Source: Ophiosphaerella korrae (lineage: Eukaryota; Ascomycota; Dothideomycetes; Pleosporales; Phaeosphaeriaceae). Taken from it: a DNA stretch of 64,000 bases. The translations under genes were made by a program, and so were the position numbers. The stretch lies in assembly GCA_028456385.1 (NCBI GenBank), contig JALNQF010000010.1, positions 124,001 to 188,000 on the forward strand, in the 5' to 3' direction. Below are positions 1 through 11,135 of this stretch, in pieces. Below the pieces are notes generated by a model that was not told the DNA's origin, ran no database searches, and saw nothing but the letters and a program-made list of their open reading frames with translations. The stretch's first letter is position 1. The number at the start of each line of letters is the position of its first letter.

Positions 1-500
1 CCCATGTTGCTTGAATTCTAATGTTGGTGAATCATTTTCATGGCTCAAAACACTTGATTTATATTTCGAGCTATGTGATCTGAATAAGTTAACCTAGACG
101 TCAGCGAACAGGAGCCCGCATTCCCTCGGCAATGCATGAATTCACCCAAGTTTGCACCGCCACATCGTATCAACGCATGCCAAGGCAGCCAGACATAGGC
201 TTTGAAGCGGAGGGATTACTGCACAGTAAGCACTTAGGCTAGTCAAGGCGTGGTGAAACGCCGACAGATAGCAGGGATACCTTGTGGTCACAATGTGCAC
301 AAATATTAGCGCAAAGTTCCCATAAGCTGAGGTGGCATCATACGCTTGCTGACGGTAGCAGGAGTGGCAAGAGTGGCATGACTGGACAAGGGCTCAGATC
401 GGGGCGCGTGTGCCGTAAGCGAGATGAGCCATGGCATTAGCGCAGATTTCTGGTTGATCGACTGGAACCAGGATTTGCCCCAGCGCGGGGTCTGGGCTTC
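1..500. other. No gene seen
   Basis: I see no open reading frame with splice signals or recognisable motif here. Base composition is mixed and no repeat is evident. Confidence 0.4.
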
Positions 501-891
501 TTGCACGCTGGAATGTTGCATGGTTTGATCCGAGGCGTGAGCACCATGCCAAACTTATCGGGAAAGGCGACGGCAGAACAGGCCCAGCAGTATTCAGGCT
601 TGGCAAAAGATGAAGAGTGGGAGAGATTTCTAGTGGGAAGCCTTGGGGCAGTCGTGAAGGACTCCAGTAACATGGACATGGGAAATCTCCAAAGAAATCA
701 CGCGTGAGGAGCGCGAGCAACACAAAAAGCAAGGAAATGACGAGCTCCGCAGTCGAATCAATGAAACCCTGCAAAAAGAGAGCCTACCCGAGGTGGACAT
801 GACCCTTGTCAGATGGCGCACCATACGAGTGGCGGCCGCTCTCAAGCATTCAGAAAGTGCGTTATCATATGTTCTAAGGTGGAGACACTGA
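501..891 (+). pseudogene. Coding-like relic A, unknown family
   Basis: Two coding-looking stretches lie in different frames. The first (501-~700) contains DEEWERFLVG. The second (~661-891) reads EITREEREQHKKQGNDELR, then RINETLQKESLPEVD, and ends at TGA. The second stretch resembles a stretch at 5540-5590 (relic B) that reads RVNTQLANEAIPEI; both also have a WERF motif upstream. They therefore look like two decayed members of one family. I do not recognise the family. No start, promoter or clean splice junction joins the halves, so this is treated as a relic rather than a gene. Confidence 0.35.
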
Positions 892-2390
892 CGTACGTAA
901 TATAGATAAGTCTAACAAAAGAAACGAGTGTTCTGGCACCACTACAGAAAGCACCATCACCGACACATCCGCTGCGGCGTCCTCGGTTGGCACGACCGAC
1001 ATGAATGTCGATCGTCCTTATGACCCCATCCGGGGTGTTTGATGCAACAGCTTGGGACCCATCGCCAGCTGTGCGTAATTGGTCACTTGAAGGTATTGAG
1101 GAATATGCAAGAGGGATAAATTGTAAATGTTGCGTAGCTAGAGTCACATTCAGAATCATGGCAGCGAACTCTCGAGCTTTCTGTCTCCTTCGAGTCAGTC
1201 TAAAGTCTAAAGTTGGACAATCGAGTTCGCAGCACTACCTCCAAGTATGGTAGAATATGCGAGTCAGTTTGTGCCAAGCTTGGAACCATGAAAAAAGCAT
1301 GTTCAACCTGTAGCATAAAACGTGGCACTGCCACACGTGATGATGGTGTTCTCAATGCCCATCATAAGTGGTGCACCTCGGCTTCCCCACAGCTGAATTT
1401 TAACGTAAATTTATCGTACCGAAATTGTCCTAGTTCATATCAACCTAAGTACTTTCATATTGTGGCGTTTTTCGAAGCGGGGATCATTGTCCCTTACTCC
1501 TGTCTTGCTTAGACACCAGGATGAAACTCGATCAAATCGTAACCTTGCTGTGCGCGGCCCGCTACTACCTAGGTGCCGTCTTCGAGCCAGTTGCAAGTTG
1601 ACGGTATGCTTACTGAAGGCCTGAAAGAACGTACACGGTTAATGGTCTACTTCCGAATTGGTCTACCAGGGGTGTCTCCCTTGTAGATTATCCCCGCCCC
1701 AACGTGTGCGTTCCTCACCGGTCGCCCTTCCTGCAGGCGCATACATATTTGCCTGCCTCTATACACTGCCTCCATGGGATTACCGATTCTATGGCTCCGG
1801 CTTGGCGATCACCACAATATGTTCTCATTGTTCGCTGGGAAGGACTGCAGATACTTGTGCCGATGAAGTTCTCCTCTGCTGTGGAGAGACTTGTGGAATA
1901 TCAAAGAGTCGTTTCTGAAGGGGCAGTGCACGATGTGGAGGCTGATATACTTGTACACTGGCTAGCATAAAGTCTAAAATTGCACTGCATAGTAGTCAAC
2001 GTTCCGCGCCGTTCGAGAAGATGTTTTAGCCTCCAGAAAAGCTATCCTCGGACTTTGTTGGAGAAAGAAGGGCTTGTTTTATCAGGTATATTCCTTACTA
2101 CCACACCCGTAGCTGCGAGGCTTCGAAAGTCTCATATCAGACTTAGTAAGCCAACAGAGAGCTATACAAGCTTCCTAAGAGGGTAAAAAGCTTAATCTAT
2201 ATCGAAGAAACGACGCTGATAGATATTCAGGCTCAAAAGAAGGCCGCTGACGTGCAGACCACTGCAACCAACTGTTCATCACCTACAAATGCAGCATTCC
2301 GGGAAGCAAGTACATATTACTGTGTTACTTGATTAGGCCTTGAGTAACCCGTCCAGGATGATTCTATATGTGAACCCGAAGCTGATATAT
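892..2390. other. Gene-poor stretch
   Basis: Only short overlapping reading frames without motifs are present. I see no gene, RNA or clear repeat. Confidence 0.4.
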
Positions 2391-2594
2391 TGTGGTGTAG
2401 CAGGACCGCACGTGATTGGGGAGGCTTAGGTCAGCATTGCGGCTCTGTGTGGGCACCAATAAAGGATCGGGTGGAGTAGATAGCTTCCGACACCAACTCG
2501 TCATGTAGCTACTCAAGCTATATATTCCAACTCATCTCACCGACTGCGAGTCGCCACCTGCCTCCTACTTCTACGTGCATCCTAGTATGCCGCA
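2391..2594 (+). repeat. Solo LTR, copy 1 (retrotransposon remnant)
   Basis: This 204-bp unit begins TGTGGTGTAG and ends TATGCCGCA, so it has the TG..CA ends of a long terminal repeat. It is close to the unit at 9385-9595, and the differences are mostly transitions. It is flanked on both sides by ATAT, a possible 4-bp target duplication. A TATA-like motif (GCTATATATTCC) sits about two thirds in, as expected of an LTR promoter. Because it has its own flanking duplication, it looks like a solo LTR rather than one end of a full element. Copia-type origin is a guess. Confidence 0.65.
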
Positions 2595-5190
2595 ATATCA
2601 GCAACATCCTCGCTGATATCCTCAACGACTACACCTAGCGAGAAAACACGAGAATCACTGCTGGAGAGCCACGGCTCGTCTGGGCCTCGATCGATTCAAA
2701 CGGCCTCCTAGCAGATCAATGTTTCATCCCCATTCCCTGTGACCGCACCGAAGCAGCCCTTAGTTTTTAAACATGAAAACTCTTTATCCTCCGCCGCAGT
2801 TTGATCTAAGGATCCCTTGATATTTTTGGCTTATGTTAGTGCGGATAGTAATACCATAGTAAGGCAGAATGCAAGGAATTATTTATATGAAGAAAGCCAA
2901 GAAAAGGCCCTACATGGCACCATTTTAGTCACTCTTCTACAATTTGTTTCTGTAGCTACGTAATTTACCGAATGTACTGTGATAGATAATCCTGTGGAAT
3001 TGTAGGAATTGAATTGCCTCACATTAGTCATCCTCGAGCTTTCAAAGTGAGCCGGCAACGCCACTTTCCACGGGTCATCTTGATCCTTGCGTTGATCTTC
3101 GAGCCGAGAGCGGGCTGCGATGTACATGCTTACCGCCTAAGGCGTCTGTCTTCCTTGTCCCTCATCAAAGTTTGTCTTCGTGCTGGTATCTTGACTTCGC
3201 CACCACCATGCATATTCCATGATCATCACTTTAGCTGAGTCACTAGTGTACCTTCAACGTCTCCAAGAGCTTACAAGAAACGGCCCTGCCCGCTGAAACT
3301 TCTCATTGAAGAGAATACCTCCCGCACAAATTCGCATTCTTTTTGACGTTCAGAATCCCTAACGCACTCACACATTATGGTTCATCACGTTTACACCTCC
3401 TATCTCTCTGAGTGGAAATCTCTTCCACATTCACCATCACAAGTACAAGAAAACAGCTGACTATGGGACCACAGAACGATTGAGCAGACGTTTAAATTAT
3501 CACTCGAATCTTTCATCCTTATGTTTTGCCTCCAACCTTCATCAGACAACACATTTAAGGAAGGCTACATTCAGCAAGCCCGTCGCCAAAAGCAAGTTGG
3601 GTCTATGACGACATCTGCAAGAACGTACTGCTGACAATCTTTTTGGGCGATCCATGTTCTTACAAAAATATCCGAAGGTTTCCTTTTGATCTCGGTGGAC
3701 AATTATGTTGGCTGGATCTCCAGGGAAACTGCAGATAATATCGATCATTCGATTTGAGCTGCACAGCTATAAGATGAATACGTTGAATCATGGATTGGCT
3801 TCATGGCCACCCCAATAAACAAGGTTGCAGCCTTTCAACTGTAACTGAAGAGCTAGCCATTTGTTCAAGATATTCTTTCATTACCATAGAATCATGTAGC
3901 GTGAACTGGAGATAGCTATACAATGAGTTTAATGGGGAATAGTTGTGTCTTCGCTAGGTAGAGAGGGTGTCCCCAACCCTTTTTTAGTGGATTGGAAGAC
4001 TGTTTTATACCAACTGTGCTGTCAGATTTGATGGTCACAAAATTGATGGATGTGAACTCGAGTGAGAAAAGAGTTGATTGATTGATCTCTGTGTATGTGT
4101 ATCTCTAGCCCTGCGCTCTATCTATGTATCTGCGCTGCGGCGGTCTCGGCTGGGTCTCTCGAGACGGCGGCGGGCTAGATCCTCAGCACCCCTTCTGTTG
4201 AGGCGCTAGTTTCTTTGTTGTATCAGTTGTGCTGACGTAGTCTATCTCCTTGCATATGAGATCCTTTGTTCGTGAGGGCCGAGGCTGCGATCTTTCAGCT
4301 GCGGCGGGGTTGGTGGCTTGGCGATTGTCGCACGCTCATCTGACATGTGCATGTAGGGGCCTTTTCTCAAGCATTCCTTCCGTAACCACCTAAACTACTG
4401 ACCTTCCTGTTTCTGAAGCTCTAGAGATCTGTTAGCCATTGCGTGATATACCTGTCTCTCGATCTTCGGACTTAATAAGATACGTGCGAAGTAGCGTGTA
4501 ATATTCTACAGAGCCTTCGATGCAGCGAGTCTATGGTCCTGCCTGACCAACGTGGATCTCAATCGCAGAACGTTCTAAAGCTTTGATTCGCCCATTATCG
4601 GGTTTTGCAATCACGAGCCCGTAAACAGAACTATCTCAGTATAGAAGCTCGATCAGACGGAAGGTGCGTTGCTCGAAAGGGTTTATATCAGACGATTTGA
4701 CGCTGCCAGATCTTGTATGGATGATAAAGGTGCGCATAGACACTGGAATCGGAGTTAGAGCTCCCATCATGCTTTCGGCAATGCACGCGACCATAAAACA
4801 CTCGTATACGTGGATGTAGTCCTTGCTTTTTGTGAGCTATGCATCGGCATTAATGATTAGAATCACTTGCTTCCAATATATTGAGGCTCCCAGAAGAACT
4901 GTGCGAACCCGTAAGATTGTTAACTTAGACGAGGGAATCTGAGGAACGTATCACACAGACGTCAAGAACGTCCTCGCTTTCCCCGAAGGCTGTCCGAGGA
5001 AAACCGGGATGCACTTTTTGCATACCCTTATCCCTGCATAACTAAAGCGAAGCGTATGGTTGGGACGTGCAGTTCCTTCACAGCGATAAGCTCGGAGTCA
5101 GACATATTCCTTTGTCATGGAGCGTCTAGCATAAGCTTCTCTCAGCAAAAGCACAACAAGACTCGGTGGTGATAAGCTTGCCCTCAATGT
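2595..5190. other. Gene-poor stretch between relics
   Basis: No convincing gene. A minus-strand open stretch at about 2879-3127 (contains DQRKDQDDPWKVALPAHFES) looks partly coding but has no start or splice support. A GC-richer patch at about 4130-4330 stands out from its surroundings without a recognisable motif. Confidence 0.35.
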
Positions 5191-5640
5191 GTGAGAAGAA
5201 GGCATCATTGCAATCAGTTGCTTCTGTGGAGTGAGACTATGTGTTGGAGCATGCGAAAGATGATGTTTGAGGCGCAACCTCAACAAACTCGCCTCGCGTC
5301 CCGAGCCATGTTCGCGATTAAAAAGAGCACAAAGACTGAGGACGCCCGAAAACGGGCAGGCTATAATGAAGCCCAATGGGAGAGATTCTACGTAAAGCAA
5401 GGTTTCAGCCTAAGTGGAAGTCGAGTGTTAATCACCTGCCCTTCAGCAGTTCACTAGACATGAGACCGACATGCACGCGAACATGTATCAAAGCTGGCTT
5501 GACGTGCCAGCTAATGTAAAGGGGGAAATGCAAGAACGAGTAAATACACAATTAGCCAATGAAGCCATCCCGGAAATCAAATATGATGTGTTCGGCTAGC
5601 GCATGGCGCGCACCTTTCAATTCCACAGGTCGTGTAAGTT
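5191..5640 (+). pseudogene. Coding-like relic B, same family as relic A
   Basis: The first stretch (5191-5457) contains YNEAQWERFYVKQ. After a break, a second stretch (~5470-5600) reads MHANMYQSWLDVPANVK and RVNTQLANEAIPEIKYDVF, then hits TAG and continues RMARTFQFHRS in the same frame. It aligns by eye with relic A (RINETLQKESLPEVD). The in-frame TAG is consistent with CAG to TAG. The family is unknown to me. Confidence 0.35.
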
Positions 5641-6656
5641 GTAGCTAAAGTATAATAAATTCTTCCATTGACCTAAAACTACTAGCCAACAACAAAGACA
5701 AGACCAAGAAATCCACACCGCAATCAGAGGATGCAGGAGCGGCCCAAGAATGACGTAACATTGGTGGAGCACAGGATTGTATGCATTGAGCTATCTAAAA
5801 GGCGCTCTTGATGTAATTAGAGTATCTAATTTAAGTAAAAAGCGAATAAACCATACCTTAATCCCTTGTGTTAAGCCTTCTAGTTGGCTGTTTCAGTTTG
5901 TCTGCCGCACGCCACTGGCTGGCGGTCGAGGCACTGGCTAACGATCGAGGCACTCGATCGAGACGATGGCAACACTACATGTTGCGAACCCTATGCAAGC
6001 CCAAGAGTTGTCGGAAATAATACTGCGATGTGAGACAGGTCATAGGAGTGTTTTCAGATGGAGTGCCTAGAAACAATCAAAGGTGGGACAAGACCTACGT
6101 TGCCCCCCCGAATCGCGCGCTTATAGTTGCTCAAAGTAAATCAAATGATGGGCGAAGTTGAAAATCTTGCTCATGTACTTCGATATGTAGGTAACCCAGC
6201 TTCGATTCTATCCAAATCCGATAATCTCAGCATGAAGCTGTTGCGGAGTTTCTGGAAGATTATCGCGTTTGGATTCATTGGGAAGAGTGTCTAAATAGGA
6301 AATTGGAGGAGCAAATTACGGAGAGTCAAATGGAAGGAGATTCTGATTAATATTTGGCATGTTCAACCTCTCAGATCCACAAAGCGAGGTTTGCGCACTT
6401 AGGTATTTGGTCAAGAACGCAGCTCAGCCGCACAGACGTGGGTACGCAAATGTCAACGCCTGCTGGCAATGAGTTCATGCGAGAGGCTTACCCATGAACT
6501 TAACATATTGTGGAAGATGATACTTTTAGACATGCTTTGGCGAAGTTTTTACGCATGTTCTTTGTTTAAGCAGGCCAATTCCACAGACAATCTACTTTAG
6601 ACACGTACCCTGGGAACACTGCGAAGGCGAAGTTGAGATTTTCAGATGAATACATA
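5641..6656. other. No gene seen
   Basis: No long reading frame or motif. A short direct duplication, 'ggcactggctaacgatcgaggcactcg', lies near 5930-5960 but is too small to interpret. Confidence 0.35.
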
Positions 6657-7409
6657 CTACTTTAAATTTAGCGAATATTTGGGGTCAATAACTGCAAAGA
6701 TTTCGTGTTCTTCGTTGTTCGCAATCTCCATACCGACAAGTCCCAATTCCGCCGCCTCTTCTTTGGTCATGACAAGTTCTTTCCAGCTAGCGACAAGTGA
6801 AAACCCCGCACGGAAATGCTTTTGCCGCCCCACCTCTTGCAGCTCCTAGAATGTATAGGGATCCCATTGATGAACCGATTCACCATTGAGATGAGCAGCC
6901 TCTTCCTTCTCTCGAAACATTCTCATTATTTCGCTTTCCAGTACATCAGCATGCTATCAATGGGCCGGAATGTAAAGACCCGTTCACTCCATCCGAAGAA
7001 TGGAAGTTTGTAAGGACCAGCAGCCGTGTATATATCTGAAGCATCTCCCAGGAGCTTGACATTAGTTGAGATGTGAGAGACGTACTAGTTCACGGGCTGA
7101 GGAAGACCTTGAGGAGGAGCTGGAAGCGACGAGTAAGGCAGGCGTTTCAGCACAATCTTGGCGCCTGGTTTGATATATTTTGTCCATGTACAGCTGAAGA
7201 TCCAGGCATCTTCAATCCAGAAGGTGATTGTATCGTCCAACCCAACGGTTTTGATTACTTCCTCTTTTGTCAACTAATTGACTTCAATACATGAACAGAG
7301 AGAAACATGCGTTAAAGCTTACCTCTATAGTGCGGCACATGTTGAATGGTAGGGAGAACTGCGTGCTATAAAAGTCGAAGTGAACATCTTCGTCGGTAGA
7401 GGTGTGCAT
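6657..7409 (-). pseudogene. Decayed gene, possible ubiquitin-like-fold start
   Basis: From ATG at 7407-7409 the frame reads MHTSTDEDVHFDFYSTQFS and SLPFNMCRTIE. A clean 49-bp intron (7274-7322) follows, then LTKEEVIKTVGLDD and WTKYIKPGAKIVLKRL. The frame meets TAG at 7085-7087 and then runs on in the same frame through YKLPFFGWSERVFTF. After a frame change near 6940-6985 it continues EKEEAAHLNGESVHQWD, TAG (6846-6848), ELQEVGRQKHFRAGFS, and ends at 6657. Both TAGs fit CAG to TAG. The N-terminal pattern (a conserved Cys, then W..YIKPG) resembles ubiquitin-like domains of fungal hypothetical proteins; that link is weak. Confidence 0.5.
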
Positions 7410-9101
7410 ATTGTCGACTACATCAAGTTCTCATTGCAAAACGAGCTATTAATTTTTCATTTTAACAAGCGGGTGTATACTTCTTTCTATAACATTTGGT
7501 AGAATGAACCACTAGATGCTCCCTTGGCTGGCAACACTGTGCTCACGAGTGCATAACGCCCTACACCACCTTAGACACGGGTTCAAATGTTCAGACCCAA
7601 TCATTTCGCCAATCACGCAATATCCTACAGCTCTCTCCATGCAGGTTTCATGATTATGGTCTGGTAAGCCATCTAGAGCAGCTGTCATCGCCGCCTGCAC
7701 ACGCCCCCTATTGCTCTGTTCCCTTTCTTCGCGTCATTTTAAGCCATGACCATTCTTTTGTAGCCCCCTACCGTCATGAGATCCGTCTGAGGGATATTCA
7801 ACAACGGTTTTTTTTCCTGCAAGGCATCGCAGCGATATGTACAGCTCAGTAGAAACCATTCTGCTCTTCGATTTTGGACTTGAACTAAAACCAATTCTCT
7901 ATTGACGAAAGCATATACTCCTTCTCCAACGTCGGCTGACTGAAACACTACCAGAAGATCTTCCGGCCATGCTCAATCTACTTACAGGGCTCCGAAATGG
8001 AAATGCCTCATCAGGGTTTGAACCTCACGCAGGGAGGCTCATGATCAAAGGCGGGCAGGTGCGGCTATTTCAGATAACAGATTCCTTGCGAAAAAACTGG
8101 GAGAACGAAGAACATCCTTCACTTCTCTTCTATACCAATGCACTAATATATATAATCCCACTTGGCGGGCAATCCTAGGCTTAGAGCGGAACAGCGCCAG
8201 CAGAGATCCTTCAAGCCCAGTCAGCGCACCACAGTCTGCTGCAGGTTATGCACTATGCTTGCCTTCGCTAAGGAAAGTCGTCAAACTCAAGACGCCATAC
8301 AGCACCGAAAAGGTAGAATGATAAAAAGATTGCATGGTACTTGTCTGAAGCAGATTAAGTCATGTATGATACACTCTACAAGTATCACCAGTTGATGGGC
8401 AGGAAATAGATCGATTGCATACTTTAACATTCTGCGTGCATCTTGCTCCTCCTCTGCCTTTCCTTGGCCTCTGACGGCGTCTTCTCCGTTACTCTCCTTT
8501 GCATGAAATGGCGTGCCTGTCGCGCCGGATTCCTTTTGTCAACTTTCAATAAAGGCATAATCGGTAACTGCCGCTTCGGCGGTGATAGTGCCTTCTCTAG
8601 TGAACGTACTTTATTATTATCACGGGACTAAAGGTCCTTATCGCTGATGAAAGTGCGGCGTGTCAGATCATCCCAAGTTGTGAAAGAGTTGCCCGAGGTT
8701 TGGATGAGTTGCTGAGGCTTGAAAGTGTGCTGCTCCTCGAGATGGGGAATGCTTTCAGTGGGGCGGAGCTAAATGCTGATGTCTGGCTAGACTTGGGTTG
8801 CGCTTTTGTTGGGCCCTTATTAGGTCGAATATTGCCTAGGATAGAGGGTGTTTCCAGCATGCAGGCTTGTGATACTGCTGAAGCCTGAGATTGGTTGCGC
8901 CTAGCACTATGGTGGGACGTTGTGGACTCAGATGATTATAATCAAGCAGCATTTAGATCTGAGCTTTCGTCGACCGGGACGGTCCTTTAAGTAGAGCGGT
9001 TCTCATGCAAGTCGTCAGGTACCTGCACATACATATATTGCATGAGGTGAAAAGAAAGAAACAGTTCACCCCCGTCACACCAAAAGCCCTGAGCAATATC
9101 G
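7410..9101. other. Gene-poor stretch
   Basis: Short reading frames only. A serine-rich minus-strand stretch at about 8663-8860 may be a low-complexity relic. Nothing further can be supported. Confidence 0.35.
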
Positions 9102-9374
9102 ATGTCCTCAAGCAAGCCGACCTCAGATGATATTCCGAGCGCGGTGCATATCAACCTTCCTCAAAAAGTACCTCCATATTCGGTAACAATGGGACTAGAT
9201 AGACGGGCCAAATCCATTAAAATTAAGTTAGAGGCCCAGAAAATTCAATCAGATATGATGCTCCAACAGAAACAGCGGGATTCCAACTACAGTCAGCTCC
9301 ATGCCACCGTACAACAACATATGAAAAGCATTCAGGTACCTAGATCCAAAAAAAGGCCTCCTTGCCTCAATTAA
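9102..9374 (+). pseudogene. Short coding-like exon upstream of LTR copy 2
   Basis: An ATG frame of 90 codons begins MSSSKPTSDDIPSAVHINLP and holds a Gln/Lys-rich, helix-prone middle (KLEAQKIQSDMMLQQKQRD). A possible donor (CAG then GTACC) lies near 9335. A solo LTR starts about 10 bp after the stop, so any downstream exon was probably separated by the insertion. Coding-looking sequence rich in Lys and Arg resumes just after the LTR. I do not recognise the product. It may be the 5' end of a gene broken by the LTR. Confidence 0.35.
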
Positions 9375-9384
9375 CGATATATAG

Positions 9385-9595
9385 TGTGGTGTAGTAGAAC
9401 CGCACGTGATCGGAGAGGCTTAGGTCAGCAATGCGGCTCTGTGTGGGCACCGATAAAGGATCGGATGGAGTAGATAGCCACTGACACCAACTCGTCATGT
9501 AGCTACTCAACCTATATACTTCATCTCATCTCATCTCTCGCCGACTGCGGGTCGCTACCTGCCTCCTACTTCTACATGCATCCTAGTATGCCACA
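9385..9595 (+). repeat. Solo LTR, copy 2
   Basis: This 211-bp unit starts TGTGGTGTAG and ends TATGCCACA. It is flanked by ATAG on both sides (possible 4-bp target duplication). It matches copy 1 (2391-2594) over its whole length with mainly C/T and G/A differences plus a short CATCT expansion near position 9530. No intact retrotransposon interior lies between the two copies. Confidence 0.65.
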
Positions 9596-10432
9596 ATAGA
9601 GTTCAAAAGAAAGCGAAATTTAACCGGGGCGTGATCCGGGTCATGCAAACATTTACAGAAATGATGGAATCTTCAGTCCGACGGTTATTTGGATTGTAGA
9701 CGTCGCATAGCAATCCAAAAAATACCTAAAAGGTTGGCCTCGGATGGTCCTTCAACACTTTCCAGTATTGAATTTTCGTTGACAGCGCCGAAGAGCGCAA
9801 TTCCCAAATTTCCGTGCTGTGTTTTGGGATATCGTCAAAATTTCTTCCTATTCAATTTTAACTTGAAAAGAAGCTGCAGTTGTCTTAAAACTCTCTGGTC
9901 GCAGCTACTGTTGTCAGAACAGATGATTTAGATATGTGCAATAGGGAGGCCGTACCACAGGGGTGGGGGGAGGAGCGACGAGCCTTGGCTGTACGCCCAT
10001 CTCGAATTTGTTGCATGCACCAGAAACTAGGCAACTGATTATTGAGTGGAAATCAAACGCACCGGTGAAGAGCAGGGAGCAGAGGGCAACCAAAGTAGAG
10101 CGTAAGAGGTTCAGCCTTGTATGAGACTCGAGATACATATATGAGCGAGCCTTCGCAAAGACTACCTCCTTACCATCCTTCGGAATCATTCTTGGCCATT
10201 ACTCAACTACCACATCAGCCAATATAGTTCAATGATTCATCACGAGTGATATCGCGCACCTCCCTTGTAGATTTGTTAGTGTAGAAACCTTCAAAAGAGT
10301 ATTTGGCAGACCGTTGGATGGCTGCACTTCAATAGGATGGGTCGGGGCTCAAGGGGTTGTCTATCGTGTGCGGCTTTTGCACCTTAACTACCCTACAGCC
10401 AAGGCAAAGTAAGGCTTACCCCTGCAGCCTGG
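9596..10432. other. Intergenic, 5' of the PCD gene
   Basis: No supported gene. The reading frames at 9689-9931 (+) and 9914-10189 (-) have no motif. Confidence 0.35.
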
Positions 10433-11135
10433 ATGATGAACCCTGCAACGCCACAACGGCTGATCGCGTTCTTCATCCTTTCGCAACCATACACCTTTCC
10501 AAAACACATTGCACCAGGTACGTTACATGAGGCACCTGCATTCTGTGGCATCATGGCAGCCTCTGTCGCTCGGGGGCTTTATATGAATTACCGGTTGACC
10601 CCGCTCCTTCAAGCCCAAACACGTCACAGTGTGGCAATCCTCGTTACGCGCAAAAGACTTTCAACCTCAATCATGCCTCCACAGATATCCGAAGGACAGA
10701 ACGAAGTTCAGGTGAAAGCTGAACTGAACGCACTGCTCGAGAATGGCTGGGAATTGGATGAGAAGCAGATACAACTAGAGAAAACTTTTTATTTCAAGAC
10801 GTATACAAAAGTTACTGTAAGCGATAATCCCTAACGGCGATAGCAAAAGCTAACTTCTCAGGACTTACACCACATAATTGCCACAAGGAGCAAATCCGAA
10901 AATCACCATTCTACCATGATAACTGTAAGGACCACTCGCAACTGTATCCCGATAATGAGCTAATAGTTGGTAGAAGTTCGGATCCCTCACTGTGCATTGG
11001 ACGACACATATACCCCGTGGTCTTTCCGATAAGGATACACGTATGGCGAAATACTGTGACGAACAAGCAAAGAGTATTGGGACAGTTAAACAGAGTGAAG
11101 GTCAACGATGTGGTCCAGCCCCTTCGGCGCTGTGA
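10433..11135 (+). CDS. Pterin-4a-carbinolamine dehydratase
   Basis: The product dehydrates 4a-hydroxytetrahydropterin and so recycles the cofactor of aromatic amino acid hydroxylases; the small fold can also be a dimerisation factor. Three exons are visible: 10433-10816, 10862-10924 and 10974-11135, with 45- and 49-bp GT..AG introns that keep frame. Family signatures are LLENGWELDEKQ with KTFYFKTY in exon 1, ENHHS in exon 2 (the active-site His pair), and VHWTTHIPRGLSDKD followed by MAKYCDEQAKSIG in exon 3. The start is uncertain: ATG at 10433, 10552 or 10672. The 10552 start gives a basic, Ser/Arg-rich leader that could target mitochondria. It stands alone among relics yet shows no lesion. 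The C-terminus (about 15 residues after SIG) is unremarkable. Confidence 0.82.

Noticed and set aside
6920..6928. Adjacent TAA TGA stops as RIP lesions in relic C
   Set aside because: They lie in a frame that is probably not the coding one at that point; the neighbouring frame reads through EKEEAAHLNGESVHQWD.
2391..9595. The two LTRs as ends of one 7-kb retrotransposon
   Set aside because: Each copy has its own different 4-bp flank (ATAT and ATAG), and no integrase, protease or reverse transcriptase text lies between them.
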